A DNA stretch of 64,000 nt from Macrosoma leucophasiata (lineage: Eukaryota; Arthropoda; Insecta; Lepidoptera; Hedylidae). The notes under the pieces were generated by a model. The model was not told the DNA's origin and did no database searches. It saw nothing but the letters and a program-made list of their open reading frames with translations. Below, piece by piece: positions 10,550 through 20,620 of this stretch (positions within the stretch are counted from its first letter, which is position 1; every line of letters begins with the position of its first letter). Where the stretch lies: contig JAWQUS010000004.1 in NCBI GenBank assembly GCA_036365455.1, forward strand, positions 5,959,501 to 6,023,500, read 5' to 3'. Made by a program: the position numbers and the translations under genes.

Positions 10550-10925
10550 AGCTCACCGATCGCGTTTGTAGTGAAGACGTAAGAACGAGGCTTTGTGTGA
10601 ATGAGAGTATCGGTGTAAAAATGAAAAAAGGCATGCTCCGATGGTTCGGACATGTAGAAATGATGTCCAATGAAAGAATGACTAAACAGATAATGCGGAA
10701 GTGGATGGTTGCAGAAGCCCAGGAAGACCAAGACTGACCTACCATGACAAAATAGCTCGAGTGCTATTTGAGAGTGGGGTCAAAAGTCTTAGGAATCTGC
10801 GTCCATGTGTGAAGGGAATGATGAATGTAGATGAGGCACGGGAGGTGTGTCAGGACCGGGATATCTGGCGCTCCACACTCTCGGCCTACCCCGTATGGGA
10901 CTTGGCGCGAAGATACATACGTACA
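10549..10925 (+). pseudogene. Non-LTR retrotransposon reverse transcriptase, C-terminal fragment
   Basis: The frame from 10621 codes KKGMLRWFGHVEMMSNERMT, a motif typical of the C-terminus of RTE-like RT proteins. It stops at 10735. A frameshift in the overlap near 10700 moves the reading to a frame coding GCRSPGRPRLTYHDKIARVL, then VKSLRNLRPC and CQDRDIWRSTLSAYPVWDLA. The 3' end is GGCGCGAAGATACATACGTAC, with a simple ATAC tail. It is 5'-truncated and broken. The clade (RTE versus a relative) is uncertain. Confidence 0.7.
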
Positions 10926-13126
10926 AACATACATAGAGCAATGTGTCGGTATTCACTACGTGAAAAATTACAACTTTTTGCAGCTGTGCCATCTTCTACT
11001 CTTCGGTCTTCTGCAGAAAGTGATTGGCCTGCCTATTAATCCCTGAACAGCATATGGATCCTTTAAGGTCCAAGAACAATAAGAAATTGAATTGTCATAT
11101 TTTTCGTGCTGTCTGCAGAAGTATGAAACATTTCACCCAACTCCTGTCACTATAAGCTATAGGACGTGTCAGCTGTTGGCAAAAAACTTTGTACCATAGC
11201 CTTTCGCATGCTTGCTGAATGACCTTGCTTTAAAAAGTAAATAAATCTTTTTTTAAAAGATAAAACTACATAAAATATGAACATATGAATGGGTTACGTC
11301 TTCGAAATTCAAAAATGATCATCGACAGGGGCGTGGGAAAAAGGCCTTCTGTTCCCTGTTCTTTTTTCAAATCCCCATTGTAGATTACACCTGCTGGCCG
11401 TTCGCAGCTTTCGATAAAAAAATCAGTGCGTTCTTTTTTCCAATGGACCTATCGTTCGCTTCAATATTCTTATGGTTATTTTTATTTTTAAAGTAGTCGT
11501 GAGATACTTGGTATACTACGATTATTAAGTGGTAGAATCACGACGCGGTTCTTTGTTTTTTTTTTCATATCACGACCGATGAAGGGCTATCGATCATTAA
11601 TAGGCATAACTGGTTTCTCCCAACAAAGTTTTTTTCGATTATATTTAAGTAATTGTTGGTAGATTCCAGCAATATAATATGTAGCGTAAGGTAATTGAAA
11701 CTGTGACAACCTACCGCGCGTATAAATAATCGCATAATGTCTGTGAAAAGCAAAAAGACTGGATTCAAATCACTGCTCGGAAAAAAGTAATACGACGTAA
11801 TTTTGTCAAATTAACCATAACAATGTCACGTACTCTACGGAGGCCGCCATGCTTGAAAAAACTATTAACCCACCAATTCAAGTTAATAAACAATCGATAT
11901 ATAAACTTTATATAGAAGTGACTTCGTAATTTCTCCGGGTAACCGTCGTGGACCACCGATGAATCTGTTTTACGTGTGACTGCGATTTAAAAAAAGAACC
12001 ACCTGTACTTCCGTTTCTTTATCGTCTTCCGTTTAATTGGACCGCGATGAGAGTTTGAATATTTAATTTACGAACTCTGTTATTTTTTTTAAATGCGTTC
12101 CTTCCGCAGCTTTTGAAGTGTTTAGAATAGAAGATAATGAATTAATATGGCTATGATAAATATTTGTTGGGAGTTTGATGAATGGAGAAGAAATTTGAAA
12201 ACTCTAAATCTAGGTACTGTATTTTGCAGTTATTCAGATCAAAAACTTTTGAAGATGAAATCATATTAGGTCGAAAAAAACTGTAGTTTTGTAATCCTAA
12301 AAAGGAACATGGAGCCGATTAAACACATAAATATTTCTGAATAAACACAATTTAAATCGACACCGATGGTGAAGTAGATACTGCTACGGACATCAAAATT
12401 AAAATAACAGATATCAACGTTGTCAAACAAACTCGCCAACCACAGGAAAGTTCGAGCGACTCGACACCTTAGTCTTAGTTAGTAGTATAAAAATGTGAAA
12501 AGGTGTTAATATATCTTAATAAATATGTATTGCTAAATGGGACTTATGTCTCGTCAGATGCATTGTAACTCCCGAGGTCTAAGTTCTTTAGCTTTTTAGT
12601 CACTATCAGACTCTGAAACGATAGTTGAACATTTCCCTTTAGCACTTAAAAATGTATTTAGGTAATATTCGATAAGGAGAACCTCTTTGGACCAAATTGA
12701 AATACGATCGATAATAGTTTAATATATGACATCCACTAAACAACTATTAAAGCGTTCCCAAGACTGTTAACAATAGTAGATCTTGAGTCTCTCGATTACC
12801 CGCCACCTTCACCAACCCGTCAGTGCATACCTAATTATCTATTACGGTTCGTCTTTCAGAAAAACGATTGCTAGTACTTTAACGCAACATTCTTCTTGTG
12901 TTGCACGACGAGGTAGCCATAATACTGCCATTCATGAATATGCAAACATCTTTGATTTGCCAGTCCGTTTTAGGAGTTTCATGTGGCCACTAATAGGTAA
13001 ACCTATTGATCTTCTACGGGCACATTACAAAATTTCGAGAGTGGCACTGGAATTATTCACTAATGGAATAAACACTAAAACGACACAGGGATCGAACTTG
13101 GGCGATCAGCGTAGCTGACGTGGGTG
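10926..13126. other. 2.2 kb without a recognised gene
   Basis: AT-rich DNA. The longest open frame (12783-13118, 111 codons) has no domain I can name and no coding signature. It is likely chance or an old unrecognised repeat. Confidence 0.5.
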
Positions 13127-13132
13127 TTTTGA

Positions 13133-13345
13133 CGACCCGGTTAGTCCAGCGGTGTGAGATGACCGTTTGATTCGAAGGGTCGCGGGTTCGATCTCCGCAC
13201 CGGGACAAATATTTGTATGGCCTACAGGTATTTGTTCCGGGTCTGGGTGTTTGTGTATGTGTTGTATGTGTACAACGGCACCCACGACATAGGTTTATAC
13301 CTACTGTGGGGCTGTGAGTGTTAGCGTATTTTTTTTTTATTCTCA
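13133..13345 (+). repeat. tRNA-derived SINE
   Basis: The head (13133-13206) is tRNA-like. It has paired termini GACCCGG and CCGGGAC, an A-box-like TTAGTCCAGCGG and a B box GGTTCGATCTCC. It continues AAATATTTGTATGG, GTTCCGGGTCTGGGTGTTTG and a TGTGTATG-rich part, ending in a T-rich run at 13331-13340. The type is a lepidopteran tRNA SINE. It is not a functional tRNA gene, because the arms are mismatched and a repeat body follows. Confidence 0.75.
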
Positions 13346-13419
13346 TATAAAACGAATCCAATCTTTAGATCAATAATTTAGCTCACATTTGTGAAATATC
13401 TGGGACGATCGGTAGGTAT

Positions 13420-13759
13420 ATGATAATAATAATAATGGCAACCCATTATACGTCCCACTGCTGGGCACGAGTCTCTCCCCTTTTTGGGGGGAGGCCTGGA
13501 GCTTACTCCACCACGCTGCTCCAATGCGGATTGGTGGAGGTGGGTGGGTTAGTAGCCAACCCGCTGTCGGATGTTTTCAAACCGCCCTTAAGGCCTCCGA
13601 CAAGGTTTAACGATTGCTATCTATCGATAGCAAACGGGACCGACGGAAACGCGCATTTAATTTGCCACAAGCGGTCACCCATCACACTACCCGACCGCGC
13701 CTGTAGTGCTTAACCGAGTAGATCGCTTATGATCTACACCAGCGGGGCCATGCGCGCTT
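13420..13759 (-). repeat. 5S-rRNA-headed SINE with Bm1-like tail, complete
   Basis: On the minus strand the head contains GTAGATCATAAGCGATCTAC, GGTTAAGCACTACAGGCGCG and GTGTGATGGGTGACCGC. These align with the internal promoter part of 5S rRNA (…TTAAGCA…GGGCGCGGT…GATGGGTGACC…), so the element is SINE3-like. The tail has CCAATCCGCATTGGAGCAGC, CCAGCAGTGGGACG and ends in (ATT)n. A direct repeat CGGTAGGTAT flanks it at 13410-13419 and 13760-13769, fixing the ends. Confidence 0.85.
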
Positions 13760-13794
13760 CGGTAGGTATGCCATGCACATCTATATGTCACGCT

Positions 13795-13975
13795 TGGCAT
13801 GTGGATTGGCGATTGCAGAGGCAGTACTTCTATCACAAGTCGCTGCAGCAAAATTGGACCTACTACCACCCAATTGGAATGGTTTGACCGCCATTATTCG
13901 GTTGGTTGATTGCACTAGCGGAAGAATTCTTCTTTACAACTCGGAAGTGGAGTCGTCACATACGCATTAAGCTCC
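13795..13975 (-). repeat. Repeat D fragment
   Basis: The minus strand reads GAAGAATTCTTCCGCTAGTG, then a run matching CAATTGGGTGGTAGTAGGTC and AGAAGTACTGCCTCTGCAAT. It is the 5' or middle part of repeat D, lacking the GAT tail. Confidence 0.55.
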
Positions 13976-14374
13976 CAAGTACCGGATCGTAGAATTATAC
14001 AAACACCAGGACGTACTCACAGGTGAAAGTTTAAGTTTCCGTGTTAAAAATGCACCCGGTTTAGACACATTTGCAGGTGGATGGGTGACCCAAAATTTTG
14101 GACGGTTTATAAACATGTGATTTGAACGTTTAATGTTGCATGTGCATTGATAATAACATAAAATGTTTAATGTTAGTGTGATGTGAAACTCGATTGTGAA
14201 GTGTGTCGATTTTTAATGTTATAAGACCAAGATGATATTGGAATAATATATTCAGTTGTTAGCGAAATTTAAGTTTGACAGTTATCGTTACCGAAATTGT
14301 TAAGTGCAAGCAGTAATTGCTTTTACCGTAATAGCACTAACAGCTTTACAAGGTGGACTAAACATATAACAGTA

Positions 14375-14632
14375 GTTTTATATTATTTCGCATTAACACA
14401 TGCTTGTGAAATATATTTTATTTTTAAAGAAAAAAAACCTAACTAGCATAGTTGGTAATAGATGGCGCTGCTGCTACCATAAAGCAATGCAATAGATGTG
14501 AAGGAAAGATTTGACAAATCGGGCAGGGCTTCAGTAGCTCAATTGGAAGAGCGGCTGGACTAGATTCCCAGTAGGTAGCGAGTTCGAGCCTCGCCTGAAG
14601 TCAAATTTTTCTTTCCATTTTTCTTTAAAAAT
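14375..14632 (-). repeat. tRNA-SINE-L copy with 5' inversion and 14-bp target duplication
   Basis: Perfect direct repeats AACATATAACAGTA (14361-14374 and 14633-14646) bound the insertion. Read on the minus strand, the right-hand sequence is a sense SINE tail (…TTTCTTTAAAAATAAAATAT, CACAAGCATGTG, GCGAAATAATATAAAAC) occupying plus-strand 14375-14433. The rest, leader plus tRNA-like body plus the start of the tail (14434-14632), is inverted relative to that tail. This is the arrangement left by twin-primed reverse transcription. A simple copy of the family lies at 28981-29210. Confidence 0.65.
14527..14603 (+). other. tRNA-like body of tRNA-SINE-L
   Basis: It can fold as a tRNA. The acceptor GGCTTCA pairs with TGAAGTC. 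The D arm is AGCTC…GAGC, the anticodon stem CTGGA/CCCAG has one mismatch, and the T arm GCGAG-TTCGAGC-CTCGC is perfect. The A box is TAGCTCAATTGG and the B box AGTTCGAGCC. The mismatch, the repeat flanks and the four copies in the window argue against a working tRNA gene. Confidence 0.7.
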
Positions 14633-14646
14633 AACATATAACAGTA

Positions 14647-16839
14647 ATTAAATATGAATATACTTTGCAGCATTCCTAGGCTTTGAAACGAGCCTTTGAA
14701 AATGGTAAAAAGTAAAAAAAGGACAGGCTGAAACATATTATGAAAATAAAAAAATAAAAAGGAACGCGCGATCTGAGGTCGAGAAGGGGGCAGGGGGAGA
14801 GGGCATTTTAAGGATTGAAAACGGTTTATCACGATTGCCGGCAAAACTATGAGTCCCATCGAAAAAGTTAAATTGCAAAATGGTTGGTAATCAAAAGATC
14901 TACATCTTTGGCATTTGCAATACCCCACTTCCCTTCCCGACCTTCCCTTCCCGATTGCCCGTATTTTTTCCTTTTAAATTTATTGTTTTCTTCCTTTTCT
15001 AAAAGGTTTCATCCCTTTATCTTAAAAGTTTCGGATCTGTAGTATAATGTGCCTGCAAAAATAAATTGAATAATAACTCATACTTTAGTCACAAAACACT
15101 TTTGTTTTTAAACTTAACTACGAGAATAATAGAATTATGATCAATGTATTTCAAAAAATCAACAACAATATCATCCTCGATGATGTCCAGCAGTAACCCA
15201 AGGACAAGAGAAACAGAGCAATAAGAATTAGGTGTCGAATATTTACGACAAACCTTACCGCCATATACGGTCCGCAGGCGCGTGCGCAGCCGTCATTACG
15301 GGACGATCACATTCCATTATTAATATAGGAATTTAATGTAAATGACCGACCGGCTCATCTCTGTGACACTGTTACTATATTTATATTGGAGTTACTTTTC
15401 TGCACCGGTCAGTATAGGTTTTATGTGATGTTACATTTTAAATGTTATTTTGTAAATTGAACTCGTAAGTTATCACGAAGGAAGTGAAAACTTAAGTTTA
15501 ATGTGGCACTTTATTATTTTTTGACTTGTTAACAGTAAACATTAAAATTTATTTAAAAAAGAATGGTTTTGAGTCAATATTTATGACCGAGGCTATTGGA
15601 ATTCATCGTAATAGAGTGATCATGATTTTAAAACAAAACATTAATTATTTTTGTTGTTAGTTCAGTAAGTTATATTAAAAATCATTTAATGTAACTTACT
15701 GACCTAACAGTCCTCAAACCTTTGGCTTACCACTAAGTTATCGTAGTACCGAGTAAAAGCCAATACCTAACAAAAAAATCTGTCTGATCTGTCTCTCTAC
15801 CATCTGTCTAATGGTAAGGTAATCTTTAAATAATGAATGAGACGCTGTAATAGCTCTTTTGAATTAAAAAAAAATCTTAGGCTAAATTGATTGTGATTAT
15901 GATACAAAGCGTTTTGAAACTCCTCCTTTCATTGTTTTCCAAAACCACTTACGTAAGCTATAAAAAATGTAAATAAAATTCATCTAAACAAACAATCCTA
16001 TCAACTTACCCAACCGGATATATCCGTACGTCATCCTACATTTAGATATAGTAAAAACAATTGCCCGGAACGAGTACAACCTGCGCTGGCGCATTCGCCT
16101 GTTTTTGCGCATTTCCTGTCAGAAGCAGGCGTTTCCGCGTCCGCAGGAAACGTGCAGATGAGATTCGGCGGGCTTTTTTGTTGATATTGGATCCAAGATT
16201 GGACAAAACACTTTGGAATAAAGTTATATAATTTAGAGATTTGCACTGCAGACTCTGTCGGAAGATAACATTAATTTGAAAAGCAGTCGACATTGATTTA
16301 ATTTAGCTTAAACACATCTCGAAAAATTATGATTCTAGATATAATACAGACTTAGCCTACAATTTTAAGTCTTTTCTTATTTTTACTATTGCATTAATAT
16401 CTAATTGAAACAGTAAATTGCATCAGCATTTTGTTATTATTAGATTCAGTAATGCTATGCTAAGGTCTTTGATCCTCTGTCTTTATTTTGTCTTGTTCTA
16501 CAATATACATTTATTATCAGTTGACTTTATGTTTAAGCCAAATTATTTTTTATCATTGTGTTTCTTAAAATGCTTCGAGTTTCTTTATAAATCTTTTTAT
16601 TTTATTTTTCATCGCATTAAAGCATCGAGAGTTGTCTTTGCTCAAATGTTTGGCACCAATGTATGCCAAATGCGTATTGTATTGTATCCGGTCTGATAGT
16701 TGACTTGGCTGGTGCATTTTGACCTTGGAGTCGTATTTCAAAATTTTTGGGACATGGGAAGTGGGGTAAATTTGCATGCCTATCTAACGCTCTGTTTGAA
16801 AAGGAAGGAATGTGATATCATTGTAAATATAGTTCAGGT
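14647..16839. other. 2.2 kb without a recognised gene
   Basis: AT-rich, with a small GC-rich patch at 16060-16180. No repeat family or coding pattern was recognised. CCCTTCCCGACCTTCCCTTC near 14932-14955 is a small tandem duplication. Confidence 0.5.
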
Positions 16840-17018
16840 TTTTGTTTTAATATTTACCTAAATTTATTTAAATGAAATATTTTTTTTATTTAATGATAGT
16901 GTGAAACAATCATGCACTTCACATAGACGGTTATTGATGACAGCAGCCTATAGACATCTGCAAAAATCGTTGTTGAAAGATGCGATGTCACCACTGAGGC
17001 CTAAGTTGTTTTGCTACT
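16840..17018. repeat. Direct duplication, first copy
   Basis: TTTGTTTTAATATTTACCTA, GACGGTTATTGATGACAGCA and AAAAATCGTTGTTGAA…GATGCGATGTCACC recur in order at 17638-17820. The copied block includes the SINE-A 3' part plus some 45 bp of its flank, so it is a local duplication rather than two independent insertions. Confidence 0.7.
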
Positions 17019-17222
17019 GTGAAAGTTATTACAGGGCCATGTTGCATACACCTAACCGGAACAAGAAAGTGCTGAACTAGTATTCAGCACTATCGTGTGG
17101 TTTGGCAGATATATTAGGTGCTTGAATGCATGCATTAACCTCTGCCTACCCCTTCGGGGATTACAGGCGTGAAGTTACGTTTTCTATATTAGGTAAAGTG
17201 GTGGCGTTTACTCGGGATTGGA
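16886..17222 (-). repeat. SINE-A copy, split by a SINE-B fragment
   Basis: The minus-strand copy has GCAGCCTATAGACATCTGC and ACTGAGGCCTAAGTTGTTTTG. It is interrupted at 17120-17184 by a 65-bp SINE-B tail and resumes with GGTAAAGTGGTGGCG. Confidence 0.7.
17120..17184 (+). repeat. 5'-truncated SINE-B insertion
   Basis: The 65-bp SINE-B 3' end (AACCTCTGCCTACCCCTTCG, then GGGGATTACAGGCGTGAAG) is bounded by a perfect 10-bp duplication TATATTAGGT (17110-17119 and 17185-17194). The short length and clean duplication show target-primed insertion into an existing SINE-A. Confidence 0.8.
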
Positions 17223-17468
17223 ATATATTCACAGTTGAACACGATTAAAAATGTTCAGATTAAGTACATTTATTTTGATTATTATTTCAATCTTTATCTT
17301 TTTAACTAGTATTACCGCTCTATTGCGCTTATGTTTGTTTTTTAACGTCTATACTAATTATTAAGTACCAAAGGAGTCTGTAGAGTGTTGTTAATAAGAA
17401 TATTGCACGGCAAAAGATTAGTTATTTAATAAAAAATATTTAAAACTCATTAAAAATAAAACTATTAA

Positions 17469-17613
17469 AACTGGGTTGCGCCACGACTTTTGTTAAAGTT
17501 AAAGCTATTGTAAAATTTAATATCCTTTTCTATCTTAAAGAAATCTGTTATAGTTAGAGAAAGATGTGAAATGTTACAGTAACTTTAACAAATGTCGTGG
17601 TGCAACTAAGGCT
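17469..17613. mobile_element. Palindromic MITE, decayed (same family as 34988-35134)
   Basis: CTGGGTTGCGCCACGACTTT at the left is matched in reverse by …GTCGTGGTGCAACT at the right. TGTTAAAGTTAAAG on the inner left pairs with CTTTAACA on the right. The left flank is TTAA (17465-17468) and the right is TTAG, a decayed piggyBac-type TTAA duplication. Confidence 0.65.
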
Positions 17614-17637
17614 TAGTATTGGAAAACTTCATAATGT

Positions 17638-17820
17638 TTTTGTTTTAATATTTACCTAAATTTATATTAATATATTTTTTTAAATTTATTGATAATGTGT
17701 AACAGTCATGCAGTTCACATAGACGGTTATTGATGACAGCAGCCTATAGACATCTGCAAAAATCGTTGTTGAAATTATAGATGCGATGTCACCACTGAGG
17801 CCTAAGTTGTTTTGCACACA
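17638..17820. repeat. Direct duplication, second copy (contains SINE-A 3' part, minus strand)
   Basis: Same block as 16840-17018, with ACTGAGGCCTAAGTTGTTTTG at its right edge followed directly by unrelated CACACATATTTG. The SINE-A part is about 17700-17815. Confidence 0.7.
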
Positions 17821-19864
17821 TATTTGAATAACGAACAGATATAGAAGGTAACGTAATATTATGAGTACCCGTAAACATACTTTAAAGAAATGTAAAACAC
17901 ATTCGTTTCAGTATAAAAAGTATATTAAGGCTTGTGTAACAAATGTAGGTAACATTCAGTATAAATTGTATAAACTTTTTTACCCATAGTTGCAAACACT
18001 GGAGACAAAAAAAATGTCCCGAGAGGAATTGAAATGAAAGATTACGCGTCTTTAAAGTATATTTTTATGTCTGCTGCCCAAGTATTATTGAGATTTATAA
18101 ATAATACCCCATTGTCATTCAGTCTATGATACACTTAAGACGTGTATTTAAATAACTCTTTAGATCCTTTTATTTGAACTTATGTATCCATTGTATTTGT
18201 ATCACCGGTAGGAATTTTATTCCAAAGATTAATAGGGCCACCGGTAACTGATAAATCATCGGATAGACATGAATATTGGCGGATTTAGTTAATAATTTGT
18301 TTATACCTTTGCACGTTTCTGTAACTAGTGATAAGTTCTAAACCATTTTTTTTGCAATTAATTAAGATTTGAAATGGATTTAGAGGATCAGAGTTTGGCT
18401 ACAATAAAATGAGATGGGCTACAATTAACACGATTAATTATAAGGCGCTTTTACTATTAATAACAACACATAACTTATTTCTAAAACGTATTTTTATTAC
18501 GTAATGTGGTGTAGTTTATCAACAAATATTTCTCAATATAAGTAAATGGTAATTGGCACTTTATTTACTGAGGTAAGCACAATCGTGGATAGAAACATAA
18601 ATATATGTATGAAAAGAAGTACCTACCTAATTTAATCTCCTACAAGAATTGAGAATTACAAAAAGGTACGACACAGATGGTAGATCAATCTAACAACTTG
18701 CGCGGACCGATTTATTTTTTCCAGCAACATGTGGATTGGAAATTAAATGCCGTATTTTTTTTAACTTCATATTTGCATCCATTGACACATGCCGCGGCCG
18801 TCAAATCGGGACGAAAAAATCCGAAATCTGACGAAAAAAAATCGGGAAAAAAAGGTCTAAGACTCGACAGATGTATGAAAAGAAACATAGGGAAGCACGT
18901 GCCATCTGCCAAATCTCCTAAGAAATACGCACACAGGCGCGATAGTGTTCTGTGTGCACACAAAAAATGTTAAAGGAAACGTAAGATGTGTGCGTGCGAT
19001 CTATCAAGAAGATCGGCGCACGCGCCACGGCAGATGGTCCGTTCTGATTGGTCGACAATGTTTGAATTTCGAACTTCCGCACAATAGTGTGATAAGGAAA
19101 ATGACTTATTGTGGATCTGCTGACACTCAAGACGAGTTTGATTTATTTCTTCAAGACGCCATTTGCTATTGTCGATTCGCGACAAGCGTGACAGCGATTT
19201 AGAGCAATCTCTTTATTGTTGTAACATGATTGAAGACGATCCTAATAAACTTTCCATTATATTCCTAACTGTTTATGCTTTCTCAATATAAATCATAGTA
19301 ATCAAAAGATTGTCTGATCTTATATCCATTGTTACTATTAAAATTCGATTTTATGTGATGAATGCTAATGGTGACTGCGTTAAGGCGAAATTGATTATGC
19401 TTTTTGTAAGTTCTTTCTCTATTAAGCTTTTGTTTTTAATAGCATTGTCTATATGAATATAATGCCAAAACACTTTTTCATCTGCCTGTTTTGGTAGTAT
19501 CTTAACTTTTATCGGTTCTATCTTGATATAGTTACAAGGGTGGCTAATGACACATTTGAAAGGCTTGAATCGACTTTTGGTACCTGAGGTTGTGCTTTTT
19601 TATAGATGTTGATGACATTTGGCATCAGAAAGATTAGGTAGAGTGGTGGCAAGCTAGTGGTGTTCTTTGCTTTTATCTTCTTGTTAGATGAAATGAACCT
19701 CTTTTTAAGAGCTGGTATCTAGGCCTCAACAGTTATTACTCCTCTGCGTTCTCTCTGTGTCTCTCTGTCTTGCTTGATGTGTCTCGTTTTAAGTAGTTAT
19801 TATAATCTATTCCGCTGCTATTCATTTACTATTATGTATTGTGATAATATAAATATGATAGTTG
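17821..19864. other. 2 kb without a recognised gene
   Basis: Open frames of 70-98 codons between 18677 and 19202 lie in a slightly GC-richer patch on both strands. None shows a domain or consistent coding pattern. I see no repeat boundary. Confidence 0.45.
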
Positions 19865-20090
19865 TAAAATTTGGATGTTTGCAGAAGTCCAGGAAGACCA
19901 AGTCTGATCTACCATGACCAGAAGGATCGAATACTGTCTGAGCGTGGATTCAAAAGTCTTAGGAATCGGCGTGCATGTATGAAGAGAATGATGAATGTAG
20001 GAGAAGCACGGGAGGTGTGTCAGGACCGGGATATCTGGCAGTTAACTCCCTCTGCCTACCCCGTAAGGAACTTGACGGAAAGATAAACGA
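19865..20090 (+). pseudogene. Non-LTR RT C-terminal fragment
   Basis: The frame from 19871 codes VCRSPGRPSLIYHDQKDRIL, then FKSLRNRRACMKRMMNV, AREVCQDRDIW and PSAYPVRNL. It is the same family as the fragment at 10549 but 5'-truncated just before GRPR, as in the fragments at 25656 and 42505. Confidence 0.7.
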
Positions 20091-20429
20091 GGTTATAATA
20101 AAAAGAAGACACAGAGGACAAACAGCCGATTCCCTTTTTAAAATTGATTCCACAAATATTTTTGTGAGACGTTTCCACGTCATTTGTCATGTTACTGTGT
20201 GAAAGTGTGGTAAAATGACCTCTGGAAACTGGCTACCAAGAGGAGCGTTCTGTCTAGTTTTTTTAGTACGTATAGGTCCATGATCTAGATAGATTAAAAA
20301 TTTAGTCCGACGTGGAAGTCAGAGACTGTAACTACATTTTTTCGTAGACATAATTTGTATATGTATGGATGTTGGTTCACTTAGCAAAATTTTTATAATT
20401 GTATGTAGTCTAGTTTTTTGGCTATCTTT

Positions 20430-20620
20430 TTCTCATCGTACAGGCATTGCCTGTCGACTTGAGGTTTGTGATGCCACTAGGACCCACCAGAATATCAGCG
20501 CTGCAGCCTCTGTTGCAGCAATCAGCTGAGGTGGGTGCCGTTTTTTTTGGCTTCCCACAACCAATTAAGTAACAATTCTTTTACTTGTTTTTATTTTTTT
20601 TTATTACTGTTGTTGTGTGT
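20430..20620 (+). repeat. Possible non-LTR 3' untranslated remnant
   Basis: CCTGTCGACTTGAGGTTTGT, ACTAGGACCCACCAGAATAT and TCAGCGCTGCAGCCTC, followed by T-rich DNA, look like a LINE 3' region known from other Lepidoptera. This is a memory-based guess only. Confidence 0.3.

Noticed and set aside
12783..13118. 111-codon open frame
   Set aside because: No domain, no splice or start context, and it ends in the lead-in to a tRNA SINE.
13420..13713. 97-codon frame reading THYTSHCWARVSPLFGGRPGAY
   Set aside because: The same peptide arises at 24495 and 63494 because all lie in 5S-SINE copies; it is a repeat-derived frame.
13420..13759. 5S rRNA gene
   Set aside because: Only the internal control region resembles 5S; the rest is a SINE body with a Bm1-like tail and target duplications.
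14527..14603. Functional tRNA gene
   Set aside because: It is repeated with the same flanks at 29057 and 55925, is bounded by retroposition duplications and has an anticodon-stem mismatch.
18677..19202. Cluster of open frames on both strands
   Set aside because: Frames overlap on opposite strands without domains; a GC-richer patch lowers stop frequency and explains them.
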